Assembly: GCA_031177355.1 (NCBI GenBank)
Contig: JAPSGR010000006.1
Location: forward strand, 17,802 to 81,801
DNA length: 64,000 nucleotides
Origin: Candidatus Nitrosocosmicus sp.
GTDB lineage: Archaea; Thermoproteota; Nitrososphaeria; Nitrososphaerales; Nitrososphaeraceae
Direction of reading: 5' to 3'
The stretch's first letter is position 1, and every line of letters begins with the position of its first letter. The translations under genes were made by a program, and so were the position numbers. Below are positions 34,518 to 44,746 of the stretch, one piece after another. The notes under the pieces were generated by a model. That model was not told where the DNA came from, searched no databases, and saw only the letters and a program-made list of their open reading frames with translations.

Positions 34518-36302
34518 GTGCATCTACGTCAGCCTGTAGTGGTAGTATTAGGTCATGTAGACTCGGGCAAAACATCATTACTAGATAAAATACGCGGCAC
34601 ATTTGTTCAATCTCGAGAAGCTGGCGGTATCACTCAGCATATAGGAGCAAGTTTTTTTCCGATAGAAATAATCCAAAAGTTAACTGGACCATTGTTTAAG
34701 AAACTGAACTCGCATGATAATCTGATTCCTGGATTATTAGTGATTGATACCCCAGGACATGAGGTATTTGCAAACCTGCGAATGCGTGGAGGATCTGCTG
34801 CAGATATTGCAGTTGTCGTTGTAGATGTAAATAAGGGGTTCGAGCCCCAAACGATAGAAAGTATAAACATTCTTAAAAATAGAAAAGTTCCTTTTGTAGT
34901 GGCAATAAACAAGGTAGATCGCATTACCGGATGGAAAAAAGGAACCACAAATTTTATCACTGAAGAAATCAAAGTTCAACCAAAAGAAGTTCAATTAGAT
35001 CTTGATAATAAAATGTATAGTGTGTTAGGCTCTCTATCTCAGTTAGGCTTTAGTTCTGAAGCCTTTTGGCGAGTTAAGGACTTCACTAAGGAGGTTGCCT
35101 TGGTACCTGTTAGTGCATCAAGCGGGGTTGGCATACCCGAGTTATTGACAGTATTGGTAGGTTTGAGTCAACAATTTATGGTAAAAAAATTGGAAAGACA
35201 TGAGGGATCCGCTAAGGGAATAATTCTGGAAGTAAATGAAGAAGTGGGACTAGGACCTTCTGCTAATGTGATATTGTTAGACGGTATTCTAAAACAAGGT
35301 GATTCGATAGTAGTTGCAAAACGTGATTCAGTAGTTGTAACAAGGGTAAAATCATTACTTTTGCCAAAACCGCTTGATGAGATGCGAGATCCACGTGATA
35401 AATTCCGTCATGTGAAAATCGTGATTTCAGCGGCAGGGTTAAAAATTACATCACCTGAACTAGAGGGTGTAATAGCTGGGAGTCCTTTATATGGACTTTC
35501 TGCTCACGACGATGAGACTAGAATAAAAAGTTTGGTTGAGTCAGAAGTCAAATCTGCGATTATAAATACAGATTCAAATGGTATCATTCTTAGATGCGAT
35601 ACTATTGGTTCAATTGAAGCCATTTCAGAAATGTTAAGAAAAGAAAATATTCCTATAAGGTCTGCAGACATAGGCCAAATTAGTAGAAAAGATATAATGA
35701 CTGCGTCAGCAGTTAAGGAAAAAGATAGGTACTTGGGAGTAATTTTGGGTTTTAACGTGAAGGTGTTAGAAGACGCAGAGAGAGAAGCAAATGAAAGAGA
35801 AGTCAAAATTTTTAATGAGAAAGTTATTTACAATCTGGTACGAAGCTATACAGATTGGGTATCATACCAGAAAAATCATGAGGATTCGATTTTATTTAAT
35901 GAACTATCACCGATCTGTAAATTTGAGTTTATGAAAGGATATGTCTTTAGAAGAAGCGATCCTGCTGTGTTTGGAGCAGAAATTAGTATTGGTAGAATGA
36001 AGCAAAAAATGTCTATTATGAATCCAGAAGGTAAAAAAGTGGGAGTAATTCATCAAATTCAGGATAAAGGTAAATCCATCGAAGATGCAACTCGCGGAAT
36101 GCAGGTCGCTGTCTCAGTAAATGGTCCTCAGATCGGACGACAAATCAACGAAGGAGATGTATTTTATACATATCTGGATAGTCGGCAAGCTAAACTACTA
36201 CTCAATCGATTCAATCACAGACTAGACGAAGAAGAAAAAAAGATCTTGGATTTGATCGTTAATATACGTAGAAGAACGGATCCTGCATTTGGATACTTGT
36301 AA
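34518..36302 (+). CDS. infB: translation initiation factor IF-2 (aIF5B)
   Basis: The 594-aa GTPase has G1 GHVDSGKTS, G3 DTPGHE, G4 NKVD and the domain II-IV layout of aIF5B, ending with the RRTDPAFGYL-type C-terminus. No intein interrupts it, unlike some archaeal orthologues. GTG start immediately after the ndk stop. It promotes initiator tRNA binding and subunit joining. Confidence 0.96.
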   Translation: MHLRQPVVVVLGHVDSGKTSLLDKIRGTFVQSREAGGITQHIGASFFPIEIIQKLTGPLFKKLNSHDNLIPGLLVIDTPGHEVFANLRMRGGSAADIAVVVVDVNKGFEPQTIESINILKNRKVPFVVAINKVDRITGWKKGTTNFITEEIKVQPKEVQLDLDNKMYSVLGSLSQLGFSSEAFWRVKDFTKEVALVPVSASSGVGIPELLTVLVGLSQQFMVKKLERHEGSAKGIILEVNEEVGLGPSANVILLDGILKQGDSIVVAKRDSVVVTRVKSLLLPKPLDEMRDPRDKFRHVKIVISAAGLKITSPELEGVIAGSPLYGLSAHDDETRIKSLVESEVKSAIINTDSNGIILRCDTIGSIEAISEMLRKENIPIRSADIGQISRKDIMTASAVKEKDRYLGVILGFNVKVLEDAEREANEREVKIFNEKVIYNLVRSYTDWVSYQKNHEDSILFNELSPICKFEFMKGYVFRRSDPAVFGAEISIGRMKQKMSIMNPEGKKVGVIHQIQDKGKSIEDATRGMQVAVSVNGPQIGRQINEGDVFYTYLDSRQAKLLLNRFNHRLDEEEKKILDLIVNIRRRTDPAFGYL

Positions 36303-36365
36303 AATTCCATTTTAGATCTGCTCTGGTATTTATATAGTGTCAATCTTGTAATTAATGTAAAATAA

Positions 36366-36626
36366 ATGAATGACTTCAATATCATTGGAAAAATCTATTT
36401 TGCTCCTAATACCTCTGATACTGAATTAATTGAAAGGGCCAAATTAAAATTGAAGGACAATGGAATTCCTGAAGAAGCTATTGAAATTAATTATAATGTT
36501 CAAGAACTAAATGAAGGGGACTTATACATAAGTTATGATCCACCCGATTTGGTATTGAGAAGAGTCTATGCTAAGACTCCAAGCGGTTTCATTAAAATGA
36601 AAAGTTTAAAATCTATCAAACTTTAG
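36366..36626 (+). CDS. conserved small hypothetical protein
   Basis: An 86-aa protein with a ferredoxin-like strand/helix rhythm: IIGKIYFAPNTSDTELIERA at the start and GDLYISYDPPDLVLRRVYA in the second half. No recognised motif. It follows infB by 63 bp and may be the last gene of that transcript. Confidence 0.65.
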   Translation: MNDFNIIGKIYFAPNTSDTELIERAKLKLKDNGIPEEAIEINYNVQELNEGDLYISYDPPDLVLRRVYAKTPSGFIKMKSLKSIKL

Positions 36627-36654
36627 ATATTATTAATTCGATATATCTTTACTT

Positions 36655-37950
36655 TTAACCTAGTGCTTTGACCAATTCCTCAAAGTCTTTGTCAACTTTG
36701 ATTCTTGTGTTTGTATTTCGCGATAAATTTCTTAATGTGATCTCACCATCGTTTTCTATGTCTTCTTTTTTAAGGATAATGATATTTTTACTCCTTTTGT
36801 TTTCAGCTTCACTGATTTGTTTTGAAAATGATCTCTTTAGTAAGTCATATTCTATAGGTATATTTTTTCTTCTTAAGACTGATGCCAAATGCTCTGCATA
36901 CCCAAATATTTCATAGGAGTTGTAAACTAAAAAATTAATACCTTCGTCCTCATCTATCATGTGCTCTCTTATCAAATTTTGGTGTTTCATAGCCATGATG
37001 ATACGTTCAACTCCTCCGGCCGCCCCTGTGGCACCCACATCTCTTCTTCCAAAAATTTCTGTGAGATTATTGTACCTTCCTCCACCAACTAGGGCGCCAA
37101 TATTGTTACTTGTATCAATAGCTTCAAAAACTATTCCGGAGTAATAGTCCAATCCTCTTACAATTCCAAGATTGATTCTTATGTTAATTATTCCTTTATT
37201 ATATAACGAATTAGTAATTCTTTCTATTTCATCCCATGATTGTAAGCCAAGAGGTCTTATGATCTTGTCAATTTGATCAAAAGAACCTATGTTGTCTGCA
37301 AATTCCATTATCTTTACCAAGATGTCATTACCAATCTTGTCTTCATACTCCTTCAAAACTTTTGTTTTTCCTTTCTTTGGTATCTTGTCTATCGCTCTAA
37401 AGATGTCAATAAGTCTATCATTATTTGTAACCTTGAGAATATTCTTTATATACTCTTCCATAAGGGATCTGCTGTTGATTTCTATCACAATATTTCTTAA
37501 ACCTAATTTATTGAGGAAAACAGATGTGAATTCTATTATTTCAGCATCTGCTTCTGTGGAGGATGGTCCATATATTTCGATATCCCACTGGTGAAAAAAT
37601 CTGTACCTTCCTGCCTGTGGTTCATCGTATCTCCAAACGCCTCCAAACGAAGCTATTTTTGCAGGAATTTTTAAATCTCTTCTTGACACAAAATATCTGG
37701 TTAGACCAATTGTTATATCAAACCTTAGGGCAACTTCGCGGTTACCTTTATCTATAAAGTTATAAATTTCCTTAGTTATTGCGGGACCAGACTTGGACTC
37801 GAGTGTAGATAATAGTTCCAATGGAGAAGGTTCCATTATTATGAAATTAAAAATACTTGCAGATTCGATGAAAGTATTTCTTACTAAGTTAATATTTTTA
37901 AACTCCTCAGGCTCTAGGTCTCTCATACCTCTTGGCAATAAAAATCTCAT
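36655..37950 (-). CDS. hisS: histidyl-tRNA synthetase
   Basis: The 431-aa class II synthetase begins FLLPRGMRDLEPEE and has motif 2 in RYDEPQAGRYRFFHQWDIEI, the His-specific LGIVRGLDYYSGIVFE (HisA) and motif 3 with GGGRYNNL, followed by a C-terminal anticodon-binding domain. Length is usual for archaeal HisRS. Convergent with the preceding gene and divergent from archease. Confidence 0.95.
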   Translation of the reverse strand: MRFLLPRGMRDLEPEEFKNINLVRNTFIESASIFNFIIMEPSPLELLSTLESKSGPAITKEIYNFIDKGNREVALRFDITIGLTRYFVSRRDLKIPAKIASFGGVWRYDEPQAGRYRFFHQWDIEIYGPSSTEADAEIIEFTSVFLNKLGLRNIVIEINSRSLMEEYIKNILKVTNNDRLIDIFRAIDKIPKKGKTKVLKEYEDKIGNDILVKIMEFADNIGSFDQIDKIIRPLGLQSWDEIERITNSLYNKGIINIRINLGIVRGLDYYSGIVFEAIDTSNNIGALVGGGRYNNLTEIFGRRDVGATGAAGGVERIIMAMKHQNLIREHMIDEDEGINFLVYNSYEIFGYAEHLASVLRRKNIPIEYDLLKRSFSKQISEAENKRSKNIIILKKEDIENDGEITLRNLSRNTNTRIKVDKDFEELVKALG

Positions 37951-38027
37951 TCTAGACTAGAATGCTATTGTTGTTTTAATTTAGATTTTCCGGTTCATTA
38001 TAATATATAACAGTAATATACTTATCC

Positions 38028-38471
38028 ATGTCTCATGGAAACGTTGAGTATCTAGACCACATGACAGATGCATACCTTCGCATACGTGGACGTAATCTGG
38101 AGGAGGTATTTGAGCATGCTGGAAGGGGATTAGTTGGTATTATGTATGATATTAAAGAAGTTAAAACTAATAAACAAGTCCTTATAACGGCTGAAGGAAT
38201 AGAATTAGAAAATCTTTTGTTTGATTGGCTTGACAAAATCATGTTAATAATGTTAATTGACAGGATAATTATGTCAGATTTCAAAGTTAAGATCATTCGT
38301 GATGACAAATCCGGACAGTATAAGATTCATGGTTACGGAGAAGGGGAGCAAATAAATCCGCAGAGACATGAACTAAAAGTAGAAATTAAAGGTATTACAT
38401 ATCATGAAATGAAAATTCTTAAAAACGAAGAGAAAGATGAGATAATAGCTGAATATATTGTGGATTTATGA
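38028..38471 (+). CDS. archease
   Basis: The 147-aa protein has the archease motifs YLDHMTDAYLRIRG (metal-binding His/Asp), LENLLFDWLDK and a C-terminal IKGITYHEM...VDL. Archease speeds guanylylation and turnover of the RtcB RNA ligase, which joins tRNA exons. That fits a genome with intron-bearing tRNAs, two of which lie in this window. Confidence 0.93.
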   Translation: MSHGNVEYLDHMTDAYLRIRGRNLEEVFEHAGRGLVGIMYDIKEVKTNKQVLITAEGIELENLLFDWLDKIMLIMLIDRIIMSDFKVKIIRDDKSGQYKIHGYGEGEQINPQRHELKVEIKGITYHEMKILKNEEKDEIIAEYIVDL

Positions 38472-38628
38472 ATCGGACTAGTTTTTGTTAACAATGCTAT
38501 CATATTGATTTCAAATTTTGCAATCAACTTATTATAATCACCAGTGATTTTGTATTTTGAATTCCGGATGAAATCTAAATAGTGGTAAAGTCTTATATAT
38601 CAATTATAGATATAAATTATCCGTAAAA
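38472..38628. promoter_or_regulatory. upstream region of thioredoxin with TATA-like box
   Basis: The stretch TCTTATATAT near 38591 lies about 35 bp before the thioredoxin ATG, at the right distance for an archaeal TATA box. Nothing else is visible in this gap. Confidence 0.35.
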
Positions 38629-38982
38629 ATGACACGCGAATCAGGATCTACCACCCCTAGCACTATTATGGAATTGTCTGAAATTAATTTTGAATCATTT
38701 ATTTCCGAAAACAAAATAGTCGTAGTTGATTTCTGGGCAACATGGTGCGGTCCTTGCCAATTTATGTTGCCGATATTTGACAAACTATCCAAAAAATACT
38801 CAGATAAAGTTAGGTTTGGTAGGTTGAATGTAGATGATAATCAGTCTATTGCAATGAGATTGGAAGTATATGCTATTCCTACCTTTATAATATTTGTTAA
38901 TAGTAATGCGGTAGATAGAGCAGTTGGGGCTGTAGGTGAAAAGGGATTGGAAGCTCTTTTACAAAAAAACCAAGTGCAGTAG
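38629..38982 (+). CDS. trxA: thioredoxin
   Basis: The 117-aa protein has the canonical VVDFWATWCGPCQFMLP active site (WCGPC) and the cis-Pro AIPTFIIF. A 17-residue N-terminal extension precedes the fold without a signal peptide, so it is cytosolic. It reduces protein disulfides. Confidence 0.93.
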   Translation: MTRESGSTTPSTIMELSEINFESFISENKIVVVDFWATWCGPCQFMLPIFDKLSKKYSDKVRFGRLNVDDNQSIAMRLEVYAIPTFIIFVNSNAVDRAVGAVGEKGLEALLQKNQVQ

Positions 38983-39182
38983 AACTGAACACACTTATAA
39001 GATATGTATTCATGAATTTGGCTGTAACGCTATGCTAATTTTAGTAGGTTATTGTGTGTTTGTATTTATACACTAGTATTAGATATTAATTATAAGTAGC
39101 ATTTGAGTTGAAAACTCGTATTCAATTATTAGAAAGAATTTATTATTGAGTTATTTTAGTTATTTTAAGTGAGACAAAATAC

Positions 39183-40904
39183 TTGACGGAGACTCTTTCT
39201 TATGATATAATTATAGTAGGTTCCGGTTTGGCTGGACTCAGAGCTGCGATAACTGCAGCATCTAAATATAAAATGCTAAAGATTGCTGTCTTGTCAAAAG
39301 TACAGGTAATGCGTTCTCATTCTGTATCTGCTGAGGGTGGAACAGCTGCCGTACTTTATGATAATGAGGGAGATAATATCGAGTCTCATATATATGATAC
39401 CATAAAAGGGAGTGATTTTTTGGCGGATCAAGATGTAGCTGAAAGACTTGTTAATTGGATCCCTAGGGAGATTATTCAACTTGATAGATGGGGTATGCCT
39501 TGGTCTAGGCGTGAGAATGGGCGAATTGATCAGAGGAAATTTGGTGGATATTCTTTCCCTAGGGCTACCTATGCTCAAGATAAAGTTGGGTTTTATGAGA
39601 TGCAGACACTCTATGATACATGTCTTAAATTTGACAATATTTCTTTCTTCAATGAGTGGTTTTGTACTTCTATTCTCCATGATGGAAATGATTTTCAAGG
39701 ATTTACTTGTATAGAAATGAAAAGTGGGAATTTTGTCAAGGTCATTGCTCCGGCAGGGATAATTTGTACTGGTGGTGCTGGCAGAATTTATAGCTTCTCT
39801 ACCTATGCTTATTCCTCTACTCCCGATGGTCTGGATATGGCCTATAGAGCTGGAATGGCCTTAAAAGATATGGAATTTGTTCAATTCCATCCTACAGGAA
39901 TTTTGCCTTCTGGAATATTAATTACCGAAGGTGCTCGTGGAGAGGGTGGATATTTGATCAATTCTGAAGGTGAGCGATTTATGAAAAACTATGCTAGAGA
40001 AAAGTTGGAATTAGCACCAAGAGATGTTGTATCTCGCTCAATGATTACCGAAATCCAGGCCGGTAGAGGATTTAAACACATAACAGGAGTTGATTGTCTG
40101 AAATTGGATCTTACCCATCTGGGTGAAGAAAGAATCAAGGAAAAACTTGCTGGAATTAGAGAAATCGGAATTAAGTTTTCTGGAATCGATGTGATAAACG
40201 AACCTATTGAAGTAAGGCCCGTATGTCATTATATGATGGGTGGAATTCACTCCAACTTGGATGGCGCGACCGAGTTTAATGGATTGTGGGTAGCAGGCGA
40301 GGCATCTTGCAACAGTACTCACGGAGCCAATAGACTAGGTGCGAATTCTACTTCTGAATGTCTTGTTTGGGGCGCTATAACCGGAGATTTGGCTGCTAAT
40401 TATGCGGTTAAAAAGAAGAATGTATCAAAACATATCGATGAGATGCAGTTTTTGCGAGAAGAAAAAAGGATCTATGATGGAATATTTCGAGGAAGTGGTG
40501 ATGTTAATCCTTATGAAATAAGAAAGACTCTAACTGACACTATGGATGAAAAGGCATATGTTTATCGAAATGAAAGCGATTTGATAGATGGGTTAAAGAA
40601 AATTCGCAGTCTTAAATTATTATCATGGAAACATATTGACGATCAAGCAAAGGAATACAATACTAATTTTATTAATGTAATGGAGATAGATTCGATGTTG
40701 CGGGTAGCGGAAGTAGTTTTATTGGGTGCGATAAACAGACGCGAATCTAGGGGAGCCCATTCCAGAATTGATTATCCTAATCGTGATGATAATAACTTTT
40801 TAAAACATACTCTTGCATACTATAATAGTGGTGATAAGGAGCCGAGAATGGAGTGGCACCCTGTTATATTTACAAGATATGCTCCAGTGGAGAGGAAATA
40901 CTAA
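39183..40904 (+). CDS. sdhA: succinate dehydrogenase flavoprotein subunit
   Basis: The 573-aa protein has an N-terminal FAD motif (IIVGSGLAGLRAA), the covalent-FAD histidine in RSHSVSAEGGTAA, the active-site FHPTGILPSG and ITEGARGEGG blocks, and HGANRLGANSTSECLVWG. It oxidises succinate to fumarate. TTG start. Its stop shares a base with the sdhC start (TAATG). First gene of sdhACDB. Confidence 0.96.
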   Translation: MTETLSYDIIIVGSGLAGLRAAITAASKYKMLKIAVLSKVQVMRSHSVSAEGGTAAVLYDNEGDNIESHIYDTIKGSDFLADQDVAERLVNWIPREIIQLDRWGMPWSRRENGRIDQRKFGGYSFPRATYAQDKVGFYEMQTLYDTCLKFDNISFFNEWFCTSILHDGNDFQGFTCIEMKSGNFVKVIAPAGIICTGGAGRIYSFSTYAYSSTPDGLDMAYRAGMALKDMEFVQFHPTGILPSGILITEGARGEGGYLINSEGERFMKNYAREKLELAPRDVVSRSMITEIQAGRGFKHITGVDCLKLDLTHLGEERIKEKLAGIREIGIKFSGIDVINEPIEVRPVCHYMMGGIHSNLDGATEFNGLWVAGEASCNSTHGANRLGANSTSECLVWGAITGDLAANYAVKKKNVSKHIDEMQFLREEKRIYDGIFRGSGDVNPYEIRKTLTDTMDEKAYVYRNESDLIDGLKKIRSLKLLSWKHIDDQAKEYNTNFINVMEIDSMLRVAEVVLLGAINRRESRGAHSRIDYPNRDDNNFLKHTLAYYNSGDKEPRMEWHPVIFTRYAPVERKY

Positions 40905-41395
40905 TGGATCTAAAGTCTGGCGACAATGATAATTCTGAGATTAATCCTAGTGGTAAAGTCAGGATAGATGACGGGCGTGAAGGCCTAAAGGGATGGCTTA
41001 ATCCTACCCGATATGGTTGGGAGCGAGTATCCTACTGGTTACAGCGTTTGACTGGAGTTGGCTTGTTGATATATTTTATAGGACATGTATATGAAACCAG
41101 TTCTCTAGTCAATGGAATAGATGCTTGGAATAGCATGTTGGAATTAACTCAAACGACTGGAGGACATATTTTTCTAATGCTTGTTATTGGAGCAAGTACT
41201 TTTCATACGGTTAATGGTATAAGACTCATTTTTACAGAGTCTGGAATAGGACTAGGTAAACCGGGGCGCCCAGATTACCCTTATGATGCTACTTCTCTTA
41301 ATTATAAGCAAAAGTCTGGAATCTGGGTTGCCATAATATTAGCAATAATTGCCATGCTGTACGGTGGAATGGTTATGTTTGGAGATGCAAGCTAA
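40904..41395 (+). CDS. sdhC: succinate dehydrogenase cytochrome b subunit
   Basis: From ATG 40904 the product is 163 aa; the ORF-track start at 40853 lies inside sdhA. It has three membrane helices, the quinone-site RVSYWLQRLTG stretch and a heme-ligand candidate His in FHTVNGIRL. It is a classical SdhC-like anchor rather than the cysteine-rich type found in some archaea. Confidence 0.9.
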   Translation: MDLKSGDNDNSEINPSGKVRIDDGREGLKGWLNPTRYGWERVSYWLQRLTGVGLLIYFIGHVYETSSLVNGIDAWNSMLELTQTTGGHIFLMLVIGASTFHTVNGIRLIFTESGIGLGKPGRPDYPYDATSLNYKQKSGIWVAIILAIIAMLYGGMVMFGDAS

Positions 41396-41456
41396 AAAAT
41401 GTTGGTGTACGGTAAAGGTATGACAATCAGGTATTCTTGGGAGTATACTATTTAAA

Positions 41457-41810
41457 ATGCCATTGTTAACACTACGGGAGAGTCAAATAATGAAGATCCA
41501 TTATTTGACTGGGATAGGCGCCCTATTCTTTGTAGCTATTCACATACTATTTAGACTTATTATGCCATTTGGACAGAGTTTAGAATATGAAAATGTGGTA
41601 GCCAATTATAACAACGTATATTATGTTATATTATTAGAATTGATGTTGATTTTTATTTCAATTCATGGATTTAACGGCTTACGTGTTATATTGTTAGAGC
41701 TTAAACAGACCCCTTGGTGGGAATCCATAATAACTATATTGGTGTTGGCTGCAATGATTGGTGTCATAGCCTATGGTACAAGAACCATTATCATTGGAAG
41801 CGGTTTGTAA
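41457..41810 (+). CDS. sdhD: succinate dehydrogenase membrane anchor subunit
   Basis: A 117-aa protein with three membrane helices, HYLTGIGALFFVAIHILFRL near the start and HGFNGLRVILLE in the middle; the latter parallels the SdhC helix carrying a heme ligand. Between sdhC and sdhB, 61 bp after sdhC. Confidence 0.87.
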   Translation: MPLLTLRESQIMKIHYLTGIGALFFVAIHILFRLIMPFGQSLEYENVVANYNNVYYVILLELMLIFISIHGFNGLRVILLELKQTPWWESIITILVLAAMIGVIAYGTRTIIIGSGL

Positions 41811-41899
41811 AATGGATAAGGTGTCCTATAAGCAAAACTTGATCAACAAATCTATCCAAATAAAGATTGAAGGTAATATTAAAGAAATATGTGAGTAAA

Positions 41900-42676
41900 A
41901 TGAGTGAAGAAACGAGCAGAATAAAATTAAGAGTATTTAGAACAAATTACAACAAATCCGATTCTCCATATTTTGATGAATTTGATGTCTCTGTTAAAAG
42001 ATGGACTACCGTTTTGGATGCATTGTTGGATGCAAAATGCTATTCTGACAGTAGTTTAGGAATACGTTATTCCTGCAGAATGGCTTCTTGTGGTTCATGT
42101 GGAATGAAAATAAACGGTAAACCTCGACTAGCATGTTATACTAAGATATCAGAACTAAACGATCAAACGATAGTTTGCGAGCCTCTGCCTAATTTCCCAC
42201 GTATAAGGGATTTGGTAACTGATTTTACACAATTCTTTGCTCATCATAAAAAAATTGAACCATATATCCAAAATAAGGATGTGTCCACAGAGGTCACAGA
42301 AAAAGACGAATTGACCGAATATAAACAAACCCCTGAAGAAGTAGATAATTATTTGCAATTCTCTTATTGCATTAAATGCGGCTTATGCTATTCGGCTTGC
42401 CCTACAGTGGCAACTGACTCAAAATTTCCTGGACCTCAAGCATTGTCTCAGGCTTATAGATACTTGGCCGATAATAGAGATGATGGCGGATCAACGCGAT
42501 TCAAGATAATTGATGAGCGACATGGAATTTGGAGATGTCATTTTGCAGGATCTTGTAGCAACGTATGTCCGAAAGGGGTTGATCCTGCATTAGGAATCCA
42601 GCTTCTAAAAGGACATTTAATGGGAGTTTCAAAACACGATAAAAAAGTTGCTTCTATGCGTACAAAGGATGAATAA
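41900..42676 (+). CDS. sdhB: succinate dehydrogenase iron-sulfur subunit
   Basis: Likely start is the ATG at 41900 (MSEETSRIKLRVFR); the ORF track begins 11 codons earlier. It has the [2Fe-2S] motif SCRMASCGSCGMKINGKPRLAC and two cluster motifs CIKCGLCYSACP and CHFAGSCSNVCPKG. The polar DVSTEVTEKDELTEY stretch between domains is an insertion. It passes electrons from SdhA to the quinone site. Confidence 0.94.
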   Translation: MSEETSRIKLRVFRTNYNKSDSPYFDEFDVSVKRWTTVLDALLDAKCYSDSSLGIRYSCRMASCGSCGMKINGKPRLACYTKISELNDQTIVCEPLPNFPRIRDLVTDFTQFFAHHKKIEPYIQNKDVSTEVTEKDELTEYKQTPEEVDNYLQFSYCIKCGLCYSACPTVATDSKFPGPQALSQAYRYLADNRDDGGSTRFKIIDERHGIWRCHFAGSCSNVCPKGVDPALGIQLLKGHLMGVSKHDKKVASMRTKDE

Positions 42677-42727
42677 TAATAACTGAACGCGCATTCACTA
42701 TATTGTTAGAAACTTACCTTTTCTATT

Positions 42728-43066
42728 TTATTTGTTATTGTCTTCTTTATTTTCTGTAGGTCTTTTACTTTCATTAACCTGTTTATTTATTGCCTCTGCC
42801 ATGAAATGATTGCTTACGTTTACTTTTACATCTTTAATACCTTCAACTTTGAAAATATTGTCTCTCACATCTTGTGCTATCTTAAATCCAAATACTGCTG
42901 GACAAAATGGACTAGTAAGATGTAAATCAATGTTAACTTTCCCCTTGTCTATATCTACCTTATCTATTAATTCTAGTTCCATTATGGATACTCCTATTTC
43001 TGGATCAACTATTTTTGTAAGTTCATCGAATATTTGTCGCCTAGTTAATTGCAAATCTTGAGACAT
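42728..43066 (-). CDS. MIP18/DUF59 iron-sulfur assembly protein
   Basis: A 112-aa protein with the DUF59 pattern: LTKIVDPEIGVSIMELELI and LTSPFCPAVF containing the conserved Cys. Such proteins (SufT/PaaD/MIP18-like) help mature Fe-S proteins. It sits next to the Fe-S-rich sdh operon in convergent orientation, a suggestive but not decisive link. The charged C-terminal tail is not conserved in the family. Confidence 0.85.
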   Translation of the reverse strand: MSQDLQLTRRQIFDELTKIVDPEIGVSIMELELIDKVDIDKGKVNIDLHLTSPFCPAVFGFKIAQDVRDNIFKVEGIKDVKVNVSNHFMAEAINKQVNESKRPTENKEDNNK

Positions 43067-43169
43067 GTATATAATATAGCAGGCTTTCCTATTTATTAAT
43101 TATTTAATAGACCTAGTTCAGCGTTAATAATTTATTATATTAAAATAACAGCACAAGTAAAATTTTTAG

Positions 43170-44672
43170 ATGTATAGATCTCGGCCCAGCGGAAATTTGG
43201 ATAATAGAGCTTTATCCTTTTTATCGTCTATTACTGAAGATGCTGACTTGTTTTATTATGACCTTTTGGGAAGTCAAGCTCATGTACTAATGCTATATGA
43301 ATCCGATATATTGTCTAAAAAAGATACAATAGAAATTCTTAAAGGAATTGATCAGTTATTGAATCATTCTGATACTTTAAAAGAGTATGCGGACCCCGCC
43401 TCTGAGGATATCCATGAAATGAACGAATCTGCTATAATTAAGATAACAGGGATTAATGTCGGAGGCAAGATGCATACTGCAAGGTCCCGAAATGATCAAG
43501 TTGTGTTAGATATTAGGATGAAACTTCGTGATGAATTAAATAGAATATCTTCACAATTACTAAACCTAATAAAATCTCTTTTAGTGAGGGCAAGAAAGAA
43601 TACTGATACAATTATGCCAATGTACACTCATTTACAACAAGCTCAGTTGGGGGTGTTATCTCATTATTTCCTATCGTATTGTTTTTCACTAACAAGAAAC
43701 TTTGAAAGATTTTCTGAATTATATAGACGAACTAATATTTCACCACTGGGTGCCTGCGCGATAGGTGGTAGCAGTATGCCGATAGACCGTGAAAAAGTGG
43801 CATCATTACTAGGGTTTTCAGATATTGTTTACAATAGTGTTGACGCAACAACCTCACGTGATATCATGATCGAATTTTCTTCTATTTCTCTTATTACAAT
43901 ACTCGATCTTTGTAGGATATCTGAAGATTTTATCATTTGGTCTACATCAGAATTTGGATTTATCAGTCTAGATGATCGATTTAGTTCTTCCTCCTCTGCA
44001 ATGCCGCAAAAAAAGAATCCTGATCCTCTAGAATTAATCCGAGGAAAAACTGCCGTGATTGAGGGTAATCTGGTTGCAGCATCTTCAATAATGAAAGGCC
44101 TCACATCAGGCTATAGCCGAGATTTACAAGAGATAAAGCCTCTGTTATGGAAGACTTCGACAACACTAGAAGGTTCTATTGAAATAATGGATAGTATCGT
44201 GTCTACAATATCTATAGACCAAAATAATATGTATAGTGCTTCTGCTACTAGTTATGCTATATCTCTTGATATAGCTGAACAATTAATTAAAGATGGAAAT
44301 ATTTCTTTTAGACTATCTCATAAAGTAATGGGTGCCATTGTAGATTATGCTTCAAGAAATGGAAATATTTCTTTAAGTTCACTGACAATACCTGACATTA
44401 CTGTTGCTCTAAAAAAAATTAACTTTACACATCCGATCCTTACGGTAGAGAAGATTTTGAGTATAATTAAGCTAATTACTCCCGAAAATTCAATAAAATT
44501 TCGCAAAACAAAAGGTTCACCAAATAAAGATGAACAAATAGCAATGATTGATTATATAGATAAAATGATTAATGACTATGAAAAGGATCTTGAACTTCGT
44601 TTAAATAAATTGTATTTAGCAAGAGATCATTTGGATAAAAAAATTAAACAACTGATCTATAAACCTTCATAA
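43170..44672 (+). CDS. argH: argininosuccinate lyase
   Basis: The 500-aa protein has HEMNESAIIK and GKMHTARSRNDQV near the start, the THLQQAQ block, and the superfamily signature SSSAMPQKKNPDPLE. It splits argininosuccinate to arginine and fumarate. Length is slightly over the family norm. Confidence 0.95.
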   Translation: MYRSRPSGNLDNRALSFLSSITEDADLFYYDLLGSQAHVLMLYESDILSKKDTIEILKGIDQLLNHSDTLKEYADPASEDIHEMNESAIIKITGINVGGKMHTARSRNDQVVLDIRMKLRDELNRISSQLLNLIKSLLVRARKNTDTIMPMYTHLQQAQLGVLSHYFLSYCFSLTRNFERFSELYRRTNISPLGACAIGGSSMPIDREKVASLLGFSDIVYNSVDATTSRDIMIEFSSISLITILDLCRISEDFIIWSTSEFGFISLDDRFSSSSSAMPQKKNPDPLELIRGKTAVIEGNLVAASSIMKGLTSGYSRDLQEIKPLLWKTSTTLEGSIEIMDSIVSTISIDQNNMYSASATSYAISLDIAEQLIKDGNISFRLSHKVMGAIVDYASRNGNISLSSLTIPDITVALKKINFTHPILTVEKILSIIKLITPENSIKFRKTKGSPNKDEQIAMIDYIDKMINDYEKDLELRLNKLYLARDHLDKKIKQLIYKPS

Positions 44673-44746
44673 CACTTAATAAGAGATTCTATGATAATTA
44701 GAAAAAAATCTTAGATTTAAATTATCCCATGAGATTACTTTTATTG

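Noticed and set aside
40853-40903. 17-residue extension of SdhC
   Set aside because: It lies wholly inside sdhA; the ATG at 40904 overlaps the sdhA stop, the normal coupled arrangement.
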